From SAR324 cluster bacterium (GTDB lineage: Bacteria > SAR324 > XYD2-FULL-50-16), in the NCBI GenBank assembly GCA_028282885.1, contig JANQGX010000012.1, forward strand, positions 186,001 through 250,000: 64,000 nt of DNA, given 5' to 3'. This document shows, piece after piece, positions 25,534-33,776 of the stretch (positions within the stretch are counted from its first letter, which is position 1; each line of letters begins with the position of its first letter). The position numbers and the translations under genes were made by a program. Below the pieces are notes generated by a model that was not told the DNA's origin, did no database searches, and worked only from the letters and a program-made list of their open reading frames with translations.

Positions 25534-25655
25534 TGTTTTACTGTTAGCTCCGGATGATCTTCATTAGAGGCAGCTTGTGAAATAGTCGAGGGTCACGCAT
25601 GGATAATCCGGAAGATAAAACTGGTTAACTGCAGCTACAGGTACGATCCGGGGGA

Positions 25656-26294
25656 TCAGGTAGAAAACTGTGAATTCAGGCTTTTATGCTGTTGCCTGTA
25701 AGACGGAAAGATCTCCGGCCTGACCTTTTTCAAAAAGGAGATACAAAATACCGTGATAATCCCTTCAACAACCATGACGGGTAGATGTGATGTGACTACC
25801 AGGGCGGATACTTCCAGAAAGTTTTCTTCGGTAAACATCAGTGACATTGCCATCAGCAGAGCAGAGAGAAATACGGCCAATGCCCCGCAAACGAAAGCAG
25901 TAGCTGTGGTCACTGTCCTGGAACTAAATACAAACGGGCTGAACAGGTAGTATCCAATAATCGCAGGCGCAGCCATAATAATGGTGTTGATACCCAGCAC
26001 CGTGATACCTCCGAACTGGAAGAAAACGGTCTGCAGAATCAAGGCCACGAGAATAGCAGGGATAGCCGCCCACCCCAGAAGCAACCCGATAATTCCGTTA
26101 AGAATCAGGTGGACCGAAGAGGGTCCGATATTGATGTGGATTAAAGAAGCGACGAAAAAGGTGGCGGAAAGGATCCCGACATTTGCAATGTGTTCCAGAT
26201 CTATATTTTTTAATCCGATATAGGTTCCGGTAGCTGCAATAATGCCACCTGAAATAAGCACCGGGCCTGAGAGTACACCTTCGGAAATGTGCAT
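25656..26294 (-). CDS. cbiM: ECF cobalt/nickel transporter substrate-binding protein CbiM
   Basis: CbiM binds the metal through its N-terminal amine and H2. The protein begins MHISEGVLSGPVLISGG, the typical opening with His2, followed by a conserved HINIGPSSVHLILNGIIGLLLG (His residues for the second metal ligand) and about seven membrane helices. The size of 212 residues is normal for CbiM/NikM without the fused NikL/CbiN-like part. No cobalamin riboswitch or nickel box was found upstream, because the PaaI gene ends only 30 bases away. CobA at 38.0 kb needs no local cobalt link but is consistent with cobalamin use. Confidence 0.95.
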   Translation of the reverse strand: MHISEGVLSGPVLISGGIIAATGTYIGLKNIDLEHIANVGILSATFFVASLIHINIGPSSVHLILNGIIGLLLGWAAIPAILVALILQTVFFQFGGITVLGINTIIMAAPAIIGYYLFSPFVFSSRTVTTATAFVCGALAVFLSALLMAMSLMFTEENFLEVSALVVTSHLPVMVVEGIITVFCISFLKKVRPEIFPSYRQQHKSLNSQFST

Positions 26295-26323
26295 GTTAAA
26301 TGTTGATCATTGGTGTTTGAACT

Positions 26324-26785
26324 TCAAATGAATTTTTCGGGCATATCCTGGTTGCCATCCAGGTTCAGTTCGGATTGAACGATCAGTGTTGTTGTGCCGT
26401 GAGCCAGTAGTCGTCCGTTTTCATTCTCTATTCTGGCATCTCCGAGACCCAGGGTTTTACCCATCTTGATACACTTCCCGTATCCAATCAGTTTACCGGA
26501 AACCGTAGGAGCCAGGTAGTTGATTTTGAGTTCCACTGTTGTCATTCCTACATTCGGTTCGGCTTCAGTGTATACGGCCCAGAACCCTGTTGCATCGATC
26601 AGGCTGGCGTAAACACCGCCATGTACCACACCGAACGGTTGCAGATGGTCTCTTTTCAAATCTATCTCCAGATGTGATTTGCCAAAGGTTAATTCTTTGA
26701 TGGACATGGTCTGGAGTTCAAAGTAGGGGCAGGGGTTGACAATCTTCCTGATTGCTTCAACCCAAAGGGGATTAATCGTCTTCAT
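26324..26785 (-). CDS. PaaI/YdiI-type hotdog thioesterase
   Basis: Hotdog-fold acyl-CoA thioesterases of this family hydrolyse aromatic or aliphatic acyl-CoA. The 153-residue protein has the active-site segment VVHGGVYASLIDATGFWA and the following strand TVELKINYLAPTVSG, with conserved Asp and His-Gly-Gly. It precedes cbiM on the same strand by 29 bases, so the thioesterase and cbiMQO may form one transcript, with no obvious functional link. Confidence 0.88.
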   Translation of the reverse strand: MKTINPLWVEAIRKIVNPCPYFELQTMSIKELTFGKSHLEIDLKRDHLQPFGVVHGGVYASLIDATGFWAVYTEAEPNVGMTTVELKINYLAPTVSGKLIGYGKCIKMGKTLGLGDARIENENGRLLAHGTTTLIVQSELNLDGNQDMPEKFI

Positions 26786-27015
26786 GGCGTCCTTTCTCGG
26801 AGAATCTTTCTCTGGTTACAACTTCCTGATGCTGTTTCACACGATTATAGACTTTTGTGTTATCCAGTCAAGTTCGGAGATTAGAACTCTGGCCCGGATT
26901 GACGAAAAGCGGGTTATCTCGGTAGATTTATCAATCAATCGGGATTTGACTGAAGATCGATTCGGATTTGTGATATTTAGTTTTCAACCGGTACTCAAAC
27001 AGATAATTCTACCCA

Positions 27016-27984
27016 ATGGAAGAAACGTACGGTCTGGTTGCCGATGTGGGCGGAACCAATATTCGAGTTGCCCTGATAGATCTGGACTCCGGTAAACAGG
27101 GGCAAGTGTATACATACCTTTGTAAGGAGTTTGCAACTTTGGGCGATGCGATAAGACAGTTTTTGCAGGAGGTGAACAGGCAGGTCCACCATGCCTGTAT
27201 CGATGTTGCCTGTCCGGTGGATGAGGATCATATTGAGTTGACCAACAACCACTGGGCGTTTTCGATTCGGGAACTTCGCAGGGAACTTGATCTGGAATCC
27301 CTGCATGTAATCAATGACTACACGGCTATTGCCATGGCCATTCCGGGACTTGGATTGGATCAAAAAATCAAAATCGGAGACGGAGAATCCCTGGAAAAGA
27401 TGCCCATTGCAGTTTGCGGTCCCGGAACCGGTTTGGGGGTAGCCTTTCTGAAAAACTACGAAAATCAGTGGGTTTGCCTTGAAGGTGAGGGAGGACATGT
27501 TGATTTTGCTCCTCACAATGAAATGGAGATCTTCCTGTTGAACAGACTGCTTCAAAGCTACACCCACGTGTCTTCCGAAAGGTTTATCACAGGCCCGGGG
27601 TTGGTCAACATTTACCAATCTGTGAAGGAATACTTCAAAGAGGAAGCTGAGGATTTAACACCCGCAGAGATCTCCGCCAAAGCGGTAACGGGGGAGGATT
27701 ATCGGTGCAGAGAGTCCCTGCAAATCTTTTGTGAGTTGCTTGGATCTTTTGCCGGAAATCTGGCTTTGACTATCTGGGCATCGGGCGGCGTCTATATAGC
27801 GGGTGGCATTGCTCCCCGGATAGTTGATTTTATTAAAGAATCAGGTTTCAGGAACCGCTTTGAAGAGAAGGGACGCTTCAAGGAAAAAATCAAAAAAATC
27901 CCGACCTATATTGTAACCGAATCGCAACCCGGATTGTTGGGGGCAGGCGCGTACCTGTTGCAGAAACTGCAACGTCAGGTTTGA
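27016..27984 (+). CDS. glk: Glucokinase
   Basis: Glucokinase phosphorylates glucose with ATP at the entry to glycolysis. The 322-residue protein is of the proteobacterial/cyanobacterial Glk type: phosphate loop LVADVGGTNIRVAL, catalytic region VINDYTAIAMAIP with Asp of the ND pair, CGPGTGLGVAFL, EGEGGHVDFAPHNEMEI, SERFITGPGLVNIYQ and the adenine-binding ASGGVYIAGGIAPRI. It is monocistronic and divergent from the PaaI gene. The Shine-Dalgarno site is poor. The upstream 230 bases may hold the promoter, but no clear elements stand out. Confidence 0.95.
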   Translation: MEETYGLVADVGGTNIRVALIDLDSGKQGQVYTYLCKEFATLGDAIRQFLQEVNRQVHHACIDVACPVDEDHIELTNNHWAFSIRELRRELDLESLHVINDYTAIAMAIPGLGLDQKIKIGDGESLEKMPIAVCGPGTGLGVAFLKNYENQWVCLEGEGGHVDFAPHNEMEIFLLNRLLQSYTHVSSERFITGPGLVNIYQSVKEYFKEEAEDLTPAEISAKAVTGEDYRCRESLQIFCELLGSFAGNLALTIWASGGVYIAGGIAPRIVDFIKESGFRNRFEEKGRFKEKIKKIPTYIVTESQPGLLGAGAYLLQKLQRQV

Positions 27985-28106
27985 TTCCCAGATACGACTT
28001 TTCAACCCAACAACTTGATAAGACAGGCCCCGGGCATTACCTGGGCAAAAAGATTAACCCCACCATCCTTGTAATCGAACAACTCTATTTACTTAAATCT
28101 TAAGTC

Positions 28107-29975
28107 ATGTCGGATTTCCCTCCAAAACGGTCTGTGAGATACACAATCTTTTCCCTGGGTTGTTTATATTTGTTAATTGCAGCACCTGATTTGATATCCC
28201 GTGGCTTGATCCTGTTTCATTTGTCTAATGAGATTATCTATCCCAGGATGATGCTGGCGGGTTTGGGGGCTGATATCTGCATCGCAGCGATTAAGACTGT
28301 CTTTCTGATCATTGTGTCGCTGGTTAGCGGGAAGCGGTTGTTGCTCTTTCTGCTGTTTTTTGTTCTTCAGATCTTCAGCTCAATGCTGGCCTATGCCAGT
28401 TATCAATATGCCATTATCAACCTGAGGCTGATTCCGTTTAAAAACATTACAAACTACGGGGGGGACGCTCTTCGGGATCATCTCTATTTCAAGGGATTGA
28501 TGACGGAGCTCTTTCGCATAGATTTGCTTTATATAGTCGTTTTACCTTTGCTGGTATCGGTTTTGTTGGCCCGGTTCTGGTCAGCGTGGACGGGATCAGG
28601 TCGCCGACTCAAACTTACCGGTCTGGTTTTGCTTTTACTGCTGGCGGTAACCGGTAACGGCATGAAGTGGTCTTTTGATGTCGTCCGATTTATCGGATCA
28701 CCGATTGTCAGTCACTATATCTACTACTGGGTGGAGGAACCGTATGACCGATCCGTATTGAATCATAAAGCTCCCGAAGACATAGATCCGATCCGCCAGA
28801 TATTTGAACACGGTCCGCCTACCTTCTCCAGGCCTCAACTGGACTATCAACCCAACATTATAATTGTCACCCTGGAATCCTACAGGGCTAATGAAAACTC
28901 AGTCTATGGCGGCGAGCCCGGTATCACTCCGAATTTCCATGATCTGGCACCAGAAGGGACACTGTTTACCAATATCTTTCATAACGGTTGTTGCACACCA
29001 TCCGGGATGCTCGCTATTCTCTGCTCCCAGCAGCCGCAGATTGAGCATATAACCGTCAATCAAACCTATATGCCCGTAGTCTGTATGTCTGACTATTTCC
29101 ATGCAAAGGGTTATGAAACAGCCTGGGTCAATGCCATGGGGGCCGGTAGCGACAGATTCGGAGCTTTTCATCGTTTTCACAAGGTCAATAAGATTGTGGA
29201 TGGTTTCCGGTTTCCGGAAGACGCCGAGTCCCTGGGATGGTCCTATTCCGATGAAGAGCTGATAAAAATGGCGAACAAGACCCTGAACGAGTTGAAAACC
29301 CCTTTCTATCTCCATATTCAAACGCAGACCAGCCACACGCCTTTCTTTATTCCGGATGGATATGGCATTAAACTCCATCCCAATGACAAATATAATCGTT
29401 TTCTGAATTCCTTGCGATATGTTGATGAGCATGCATTGGGATTTGTCAAAAAGGTTCTGAAATCTCCAGTCGGAAGGCGCTCAATTATTATTCTGACTGC
29501 TGATCATGGGATTCCATTCATGGCGTTTCGGAACAAAAAAAACTGGGATAATGAATGTAAATACGGACATATACCGTTGTTGATGATCTTTCCGGAAGGA
29601 TTCGATCATCTTCCCCAAAAGGTCGGCAGCCTGGGAAGTCAGATCGACATATTCCCTACTCTGCTTGATGCGTTGGGAGAAAAATACCCCGATATTACGG
29701 CAGGTCATTCCTTGTTTGCGCCACGCGATTCACCCAGGTTTGCCTATATAACGGAAGGTCCCAAAGAAGTTCTGATTACGGAACAGTTTATCTGGAAAGT
29801 AAAACCGGTCCCCTCTTTGACGACATTGGACAACAAAGCTTATGATGGCAAAAGGGCGGATTTCCTATATTGGAAAACCCGTCTACCGCTTCTAAAACAA
29901 TTCAATCTCTCCCTGATCGGATTGAAAAATCCGGAAGAGAAAGGGCGATTGATCGAGAGCCTGTTCCTGAACTGA
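28107..29975 (+). CDS. LtaS/sulfatase-family membrane protein
   Basis: Alkaline-phosphatase-fold enzymes of this family transfer or hydrolyse phosphoglycerol or phosphoethanolamine groups on envelope lipids and glycans. The 622-residue protein has five membrane helices (about 12-34, 52-72, 75-95, 135-155, 168-185) and a periplasmic catalytic domain from about 245. Metal-site features are VTLESYRAN, the nucleophile segment NGCCTPSGM with Thr297, TADHGIP and KYGHIPLLMIF. The CTPS segment also resembles a sulfatase C-x-P-S core, but lacks the usual Arg. The gene begins a run with surE, a QueG-like gene and TerB. The substrate is unknown. Confidence 0.85.
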   Translation: MSDFPPKRSVRYTIFSLGCLYLLIAAPDLISRGLILFHLSNEIIYPRMMLAGLGADICIAAIKTVFLIIVSLVSGKRLLLFLLFFVLQIFSSMLAYASYQYAIINLRLIPFKNITNYGGDALRDHLYFKGLMTELFRIDLLYIVVLPLLVSVLLARFWSAWTGSGRRLKLTGLVLLLLLAVTGNGMKWSFDVVRFIGSPIVSHYIYYWVEEPYDRSVLNHKAPEDIDPIRQIFEHGPPTFSRPQLDYQPNIIIVTLESYRANENSVYGGEPGITPNFHDLAPEGTLFTNIFHNGCCTPSGMLAILCSQQPQIEHITVNQTYMPVVCMSDYFHAKGYETAWVNAMGAGSDRFGAFHRFHKVNKIVDGFRFPEDAESLGWSYSDEELIKMANKTLNELKTPFYLHIQTQTSHTPFFIPDGYGIKLHPNDKYNRFLNSLRYVDEHALGFVKKVLKSPVGRRSIIILTADHGIPFMAFRNKKNWDNECKYGHIPLLMIFPEGFDHLPQKVGSLGSQIDIFPTLLDALGEKYPDITAGHSLFAPRDSPRFAYITEGPKEVLITEQFIWKVKPVPSLTTLDNKAYDGKRADFLYWKTRLPLLKQFNLSLIGLKNPEEKGRLIESLFLN

Positions 29976-30067
29976 TCGCAAGCCACCGGTTAATACAGGG
30001 ATCATCCTCACGAAAGGATTTGATTGAACGGCTCCCGTGATTTAATGAATATCTTACCGGATTGAAT

Positions 30068-30910
30068 ATGCAACAGATTGACTCGACCGGGAACGACCGC
30101 AGCAAACCTTTGATTTTGGTTACCAATGATGATGGTATCCACTCCCCGGGATTGCACGCACTCGCTTCAGCTCTTTTACCGCTCGCCGATTTGAAGATCG
30201 TAGCACCCTCTGATCAGATGACAGCCGCCGGAAGAGGGCTTTCCGGGGACAGGGGTGCCAGGTTGGAGTCTGTTCAACTGGATTTAAAAGGAGAAACCAT
30301 TGAAGCGTGGCATGCCCCCTGCTCACCGGCACAGGCTGTGATTCTGGGGGTGCAGATCTTTGGTCCTGAGAGATTTCCAAACCTTCTGATATCGGGTATC
30401 AACTATGGTGAGAACATGGGAAGGGATATTACCATGTCCGGAACTGTTGGTGCCGCAATTCAGGGAGCCTGCATGGGACTCCCCTCGTTGGCGGTATCAT
30501 TGGAGACGCCGATTGATCTTCATTTCAAATACGGCGAGATCGATTGGAGAACAGCTTCCCATTTTGCCGCCCGCTTTGCCAGAATAATGTTGGAAAAAAC
30601 ACTACCCTTTGATGTGGAAATCCTGAAGCTGGATGTCCCCAGTACAGCAACACCAGAGACGCCATGGCGGATTACCCGTCTTGCGGATCAATCCTATTTT
30701 TCAGCCCGGATTCCCTCTCCGGGAATTAACAGCAGTCTTAAGGATTCAGAAGTCAAGGTCATGGTGGATCGCGAGACCCTGGCTAAAGATTCGGATATCT
30801 ATACTTTTTTGGTGGACAGGCAAGTCAGTGTTACGCCTTTGAGCCTCGACTACACGTCCAGAACCGATTTGAAAAAACTGTCAAAATACCTGGGGAATCA
30901 CGATGAATAG
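30068..30910 (+). CDS. surE: 5'-nucleotidase SurE
   Basis: SurE hydrolyses nucleoside monophosphates and short polyphosphates and contributes to stationary-phase survival. The 280-residue protein has ILVTNDDGIHSPGLHAL with the two metal-binding Asp, APSDQMTAAGRGLSG-type loop, LISGINYGENMGRDITMSGT and VGAAIQGACMGLPSLAVS. The ATG at 30068 is preferred over a TTG six bases earlier. It overlaps the QueG-like gene by eight bases. Confidence 0.95.
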   Translation: MQQIDSTGNDRSKPLILVTNDDGIHSPGLHALASALLPLADLKIVAPSDQMTAAGRGLSGDRGARLESVQLDLKGETIEAWHAPCSPAQAVILGVQIFGPERFPNLLISGINYGENMGRDITMSGTVGAAIQGACMGLPSLAVSLETPIDLHFKYGEIDWRTASHFAARFARIMLEKTLPFDVEILKLDVPSTATPETPWRITRLADQSYFSARIPSPGINSSLKDSEVKVMVDRETLAKDSDIYTFLVDRQVSVTPLSLDYTSRTDLKKLSKYLGNHDE

Positions 30911-31796
30911 TTCTTCCATTGTTGAACCTCGAAAATGGGTTCAATCACTTGTCGAGGATTTACTTGAGAACTGTAAACAGAACAGATTATTCACCGATTC
31001 CGATGAGAGAATATGGGATAAACCGCTGGTTGGGGTTTCCAGGGGGGATGATCCCTACTTTCGCTTTTTGAAAGAGGATATCGGGGATTTTTACTGGCTC
31101 CCCGAAGACGCGTTTGCGACCGAATATCGCGATTACGCAGTTTCCCCGGCTCAGTTAGCGATTGTCTGTTGGGTTTTACCACACACCAAGGTAACCCGAC
31201 GCGAACACCGAAAACAGACTAAATATCCGTGCGAACGATGGAGCCGTTCTCGACTGTATGGCGAGGAAGTGAACAACTATTTGCGCGGTGAGGTAAGAGA
31301 CGCATTGATCGAGGCGGGTTTTCCCGCTGTTTCTCCAATGCTGCTGCCGGAGTTCCGAAGAACAGATTCCGGAAAATATGGCTACGCTTCATCCTGGTCC
31401 GAAAGACATACGGCTTTTGTCTCCGGTTTGGGTACTTTCGGGCTCTCGGACGGATTAATCACACCACTCGGAAAATCGATCCGTGTAGGATCCGTGATCG
31501 CAAAAATCGATATCGAACCCGATCCACGACCCTATGAATCGCATAACGAGTATTGTCTCTACTTCTATGATAAATCCTGCCAAAAATGCGTCGATAGATG
31601 TCCGGTAGGGGCCATTAATGAAGAGGCAGGGCATGATAAAGTGGCTTGCAGCGAGTACATAAGACTAAAGACAACCCCTTACAATCTGAGCGAATACAAT
31701 CTTGAAATCAAGGGTTGCGGACTTTGCCAGGTTAAAATCCCCTGTGAATTCGGAATCCCGGCCAGAAAGAGAAAACATGAGGCAACGGCTGATTAA
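30903..31796 (+). CDS. QueG-like 4Fe-4S protein
   Basis: The 297-residue protein resembles the C-terminal, iron-sulfur part of epoxyqueuosine reductase and reductive-dehalogenase-like proteins. Two clusters are likely: CQKCVDRCPVGAIN (C-x2-C-x3-CP, about residue 225) with a later C in KVACSEY, and CGLCQVKIPCEF near the end. A conserved SSWSERHTAFVSGLGTFGLSDGL segment is typical of this family. It is shorter than true QueG (about 350-390 residues) and lacks the HEAT-like tail, so tRNA queuosine function is not certain. It starts within surE and overlaps TerB by 20 bases. Confidence 0.75.
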   Translation: MNSSSIVEPRKWVQSLVEDLLENCKQNRLFTDSDERIWDKPLVGVSRGDDPYFRFLKEDIGDFYWLPEDAFATEYRDYAVSPAQLAIVCWVLPHTKVTRREHRKQTKYPCERWSRSRLYGEEVNNYLRGEVRDALIEAGFPAVSPMLLPEFRRTDSGKYGYASSWSERHTAFVSGLGTFGLSDGLITPLGKSIRVGSVIAKIDIEPDPRPYESHNEYCLYFYDKSCQKCVDRCPVGAINEEAGHDKVACSEYIRLKTTPYNLSEYNLEIKGCGLCQVKIPCEFGIPARKRKHEATAD

Positions 31797-32226
31797 TACC
31801 CTGGATTACAAAGAGCGACAGTGGCTTTATAAAGCTATCTTCCGTATGATTCTGGCTGATAAAAACGTTGCCGCAGAAGAGGTGGAAGAATTGACTGAGT
31901 CTCTTAGAAGAGCGGCTGGTAGGGATATCAAGGATTTCAAAGAGGTGACTCATTCGCCCCAGTTTTTGGAAAGATTAAAACCATTAAAAGGAATCAGCTT
32001 CGAACACGCCTTTATCGTATTGGCTGAAATTGTAAGGGTAGCTGCCATTGACTCCAAAGTGGTGCTTGAGGAAGAGGAGCTGATAAAGGAGATCCTGTCT
32101 TTGCTCGATTTCGGGGAGGAGGCTCTGGAGAAAGTTATGGAATGGGCGAAGAAGCTGGCGCGGGTCAACGCGGAAGAGGAGAGTCTAAAAACCGAATTGA
32201 TCACTGACTATCTTCATGATGCATGA
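31777..32226 (+). CDS. TerB-like protein
   Basis: The 149-residue protein is almost entirely helical, beginning MRQRLINTLDYKERQWLYKA, and shows two acidic helical repeats: FRMILADKNVAAEEVEELTE and LAEIVRVAAIDSKVVLEEEE. This acidic D-x-x-x-x-x-E pattern is the hallmark of TerB/DjlA-N-type metal-binding helical bundles. The true start at 31777 overlaps the QueG-like gene by 20 bases; an open frame begins earlier in that gene. Tellurite resistance need not be the function, as TerB-like domains serve several roles. It closes a tightly packed operon from surE. Confidence 0.72.
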   Translation: MRQRLINTLDYKERQWLYKAIFRMILADKNVAAEEVEELTESLRRAAGRDIKDFKEVTHSPQFLERLKPLKGISFEHAFIVLAEIVRVAAIDSKVVLEEEELIKEILSLLDFGEEALEKVMEWAKKLARVNAEEESLKTELITDYLHDA

Positions 32227-32256
32227 ATAACCCGGGACCGATTCAGATGGCTGGAT

Positions 32257-32284
32257 TTGAGGACCGCAATACTGCGGTCCTTAA
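32257..32284. terminator. Bidirectional terminator between TerB and nitronate monooxygenase
   Basis: GGACCGCA (32261-32268) and TGCGGTCC (32273-32280) form a perfect stem with a four-base loop, extended to about twelve base pairs by flanking TTGA/TTAA pairs. It lies between convergent genes and likely serves both. Confidence 0.75.
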
Positions 32285-32289
32285 TTCAA

Positions 32290-33252
32290 TTATACGAGCG
32301 ATCCAATTTTTTGGGTGGTCTGTTCCGCTTCAGCAATGATATTGCTGACAATTTCGCCGATAGGTAGATTTTCCTTGGTTCTGCCCACAACCTGTCCGCA
32401 GGGAAAAACCGCATCATCACTACCATCAAACCAGGCTTCACCGGAGAGCTGACCGGTCAATTTGGGGAGGAGTTCCTCCAGGCTTGCGCCTTCGTTTTCC
32501 ATTCTCAGGATCTCGTTTGCCCATTCGTTGGTCAGCACACGTACGGGGCTTCCGATTGATCGCTGTATGATCATGGTATCGGTGAGACCCGCGTTTATCA
32601 GCTTCTGCTTTGCCGATTCGTGAATTTTGCACTCGTGTGAATTGAGAAACCGGCTTCCGATAAGAACTCCTTCCGCACCCAATGACAATGCTGCTACAAG
32701 TCCTCTCCCGTCACAAAAACCACCTCCGGCCACCAAAGGCGCTTCGATACTGCTTGCGGCTTCGGGTACCAATACCATGGTTGCTATGTCCTCCATTCCG
32801 GGGTGTCCACCACATTCCGCTCCGACGATAGCTACCAAATCGACTCCCAGCTTATCCACTTTAACGGCATCCCTGATACGGGCACATTTGTGGAGATGGA
32901 CCGCGCCTTTCTGCCTGATTTTATCCAGATGAGGCTCGGGGCTGCGTCCGGCAGTTTCTATGATGCCGATATCTTCCCTGGCCATTATGTCAAGGGTGAC
33001 TTCCACGGTGCGGGCGTCGTGACCAGGAAATAGGGAGACATTGACCCCGAAGGGCTTGTCGGTCAGCGATTTAAGTTTGTTTAGTTCGTTTACCAGGCTC
33101 TCCTCATCGGGATACATGGCTGAAGCCAGGCAGGCAAAAATACCGGCATTGGCACAGGCAGCTACCAGTTCCGCGTCGCTGATGTGCATCATGGTACCGC
33201 ATTGAATCGGGTATTTTACCCCAAGCCGTTCCGTAAATCTTGTTTTAAACAT
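32290..33252 (-). CDS. Nitronate monooxygenase family flavoprotein
   Basis: Class I nitronate monooxygenases oxidise alkyl nitronates with FMN. This 320-residue protein starts MFKTRFTERLGVKYPIQCGT and has the TIM-barrel signatures FGVNVSLFPGH-like segment, DLVAIVGAECGGHPG and VAGGGFCDGRGLVAALSLGAEGVLIGSRFL for FMN binding. The start at 33252 follows AAGGAG; an upstream in-frame codon lacks a site. The protein may have another substrate such as enoyl-type ligands. It is separated from the amidase by a 524-base spacer. Confidence 0.9.
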   Translation of the reverse strand: MFKTRFTERLGVKYPIQCGTMMHISDAELVAACANAGIFACLASAMYPDEESLVNELNKLKSLTDKPFGVNVSLFPGHDARTVEVTLDIMAREDIGIIETAGRSPEPHLDKIRQKGAVHLHKCARIRDAVKVDKLGVDLVAIVGAECGGHPGMEDIATMVLVPEAASSIEAPLVAGGGFCDGRGLVAALSLGAEGVLIGSRFLNSHECKIHESAKQKLINAGLTDTMIIQRSIGSPVRVLTNEWANEILRMENEGASLEELLPKLTGQLSGEAWFDGSDDAVFPCGQVVGRTKENLPIGEIVSNIIAEAEQTTQKIGSLV

Positions 33253-33776
33253 TATCCTGTCTCCTTTGAATAATCTTCCGTTTTGTTGCTCCAACCGGCC
33301 GTCTTGCCTTCTTCCCTGTCGATGTTCGATCGGCCGACCTGATTCAACCTGTTGAATAGCATGTAATTGGACAAATCACAATGCTTGACTTTGTGGTATG
33401 TCGGGGATAGGAAACTCATTTCTGCCCTCTCTTCCTGCCTGAGGGGAAACCGGGCATCCGGAATTTGGGATTAGGCTATAATTCGAGTTCGATGAAAAGC
33501 TGAAGATCCCGGATAAAGCATTACAGGCGAGTTTTTGTTCAACCCGGGTTTTGCAAGTATCTAAGATTTATACGCTTTAACCGAAGAGTGTAACAGGATA
33601 TTGAATGGATGGGGAGTCGAAAACTTTACCAGAAAGGAGAGAATCGGAGATCACCCTCGCTGACCAGATCCCGGATGTTTGCCGGCAACGAGTTCGATAA
33701 CGGATCGATCATAGTCGGATACAAATTACTGGTTCAGGCGGGAAACGGATGTGTTTGGTTTAGGGGATATGATATA
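33253..33776. other. Intergenic region of about 520 bases
   Basis: No gene is supported. It is the upstream region of the nitronate monooxygenase gene and lies beyond the 3' end of the amidase gene, both on the minus strand. An open plus-strand frame starting at 33609 runs into the antisense of the amidase and is not a gene. I see no repeat or strong hairpin. Confidence 0.4.

Noticed and set aside
25534..25655. Possible small CbiN-like gene between cbiQ and cbiM
   Set aside because: No frame of suitable length or two-helix composition was found in either orientation.
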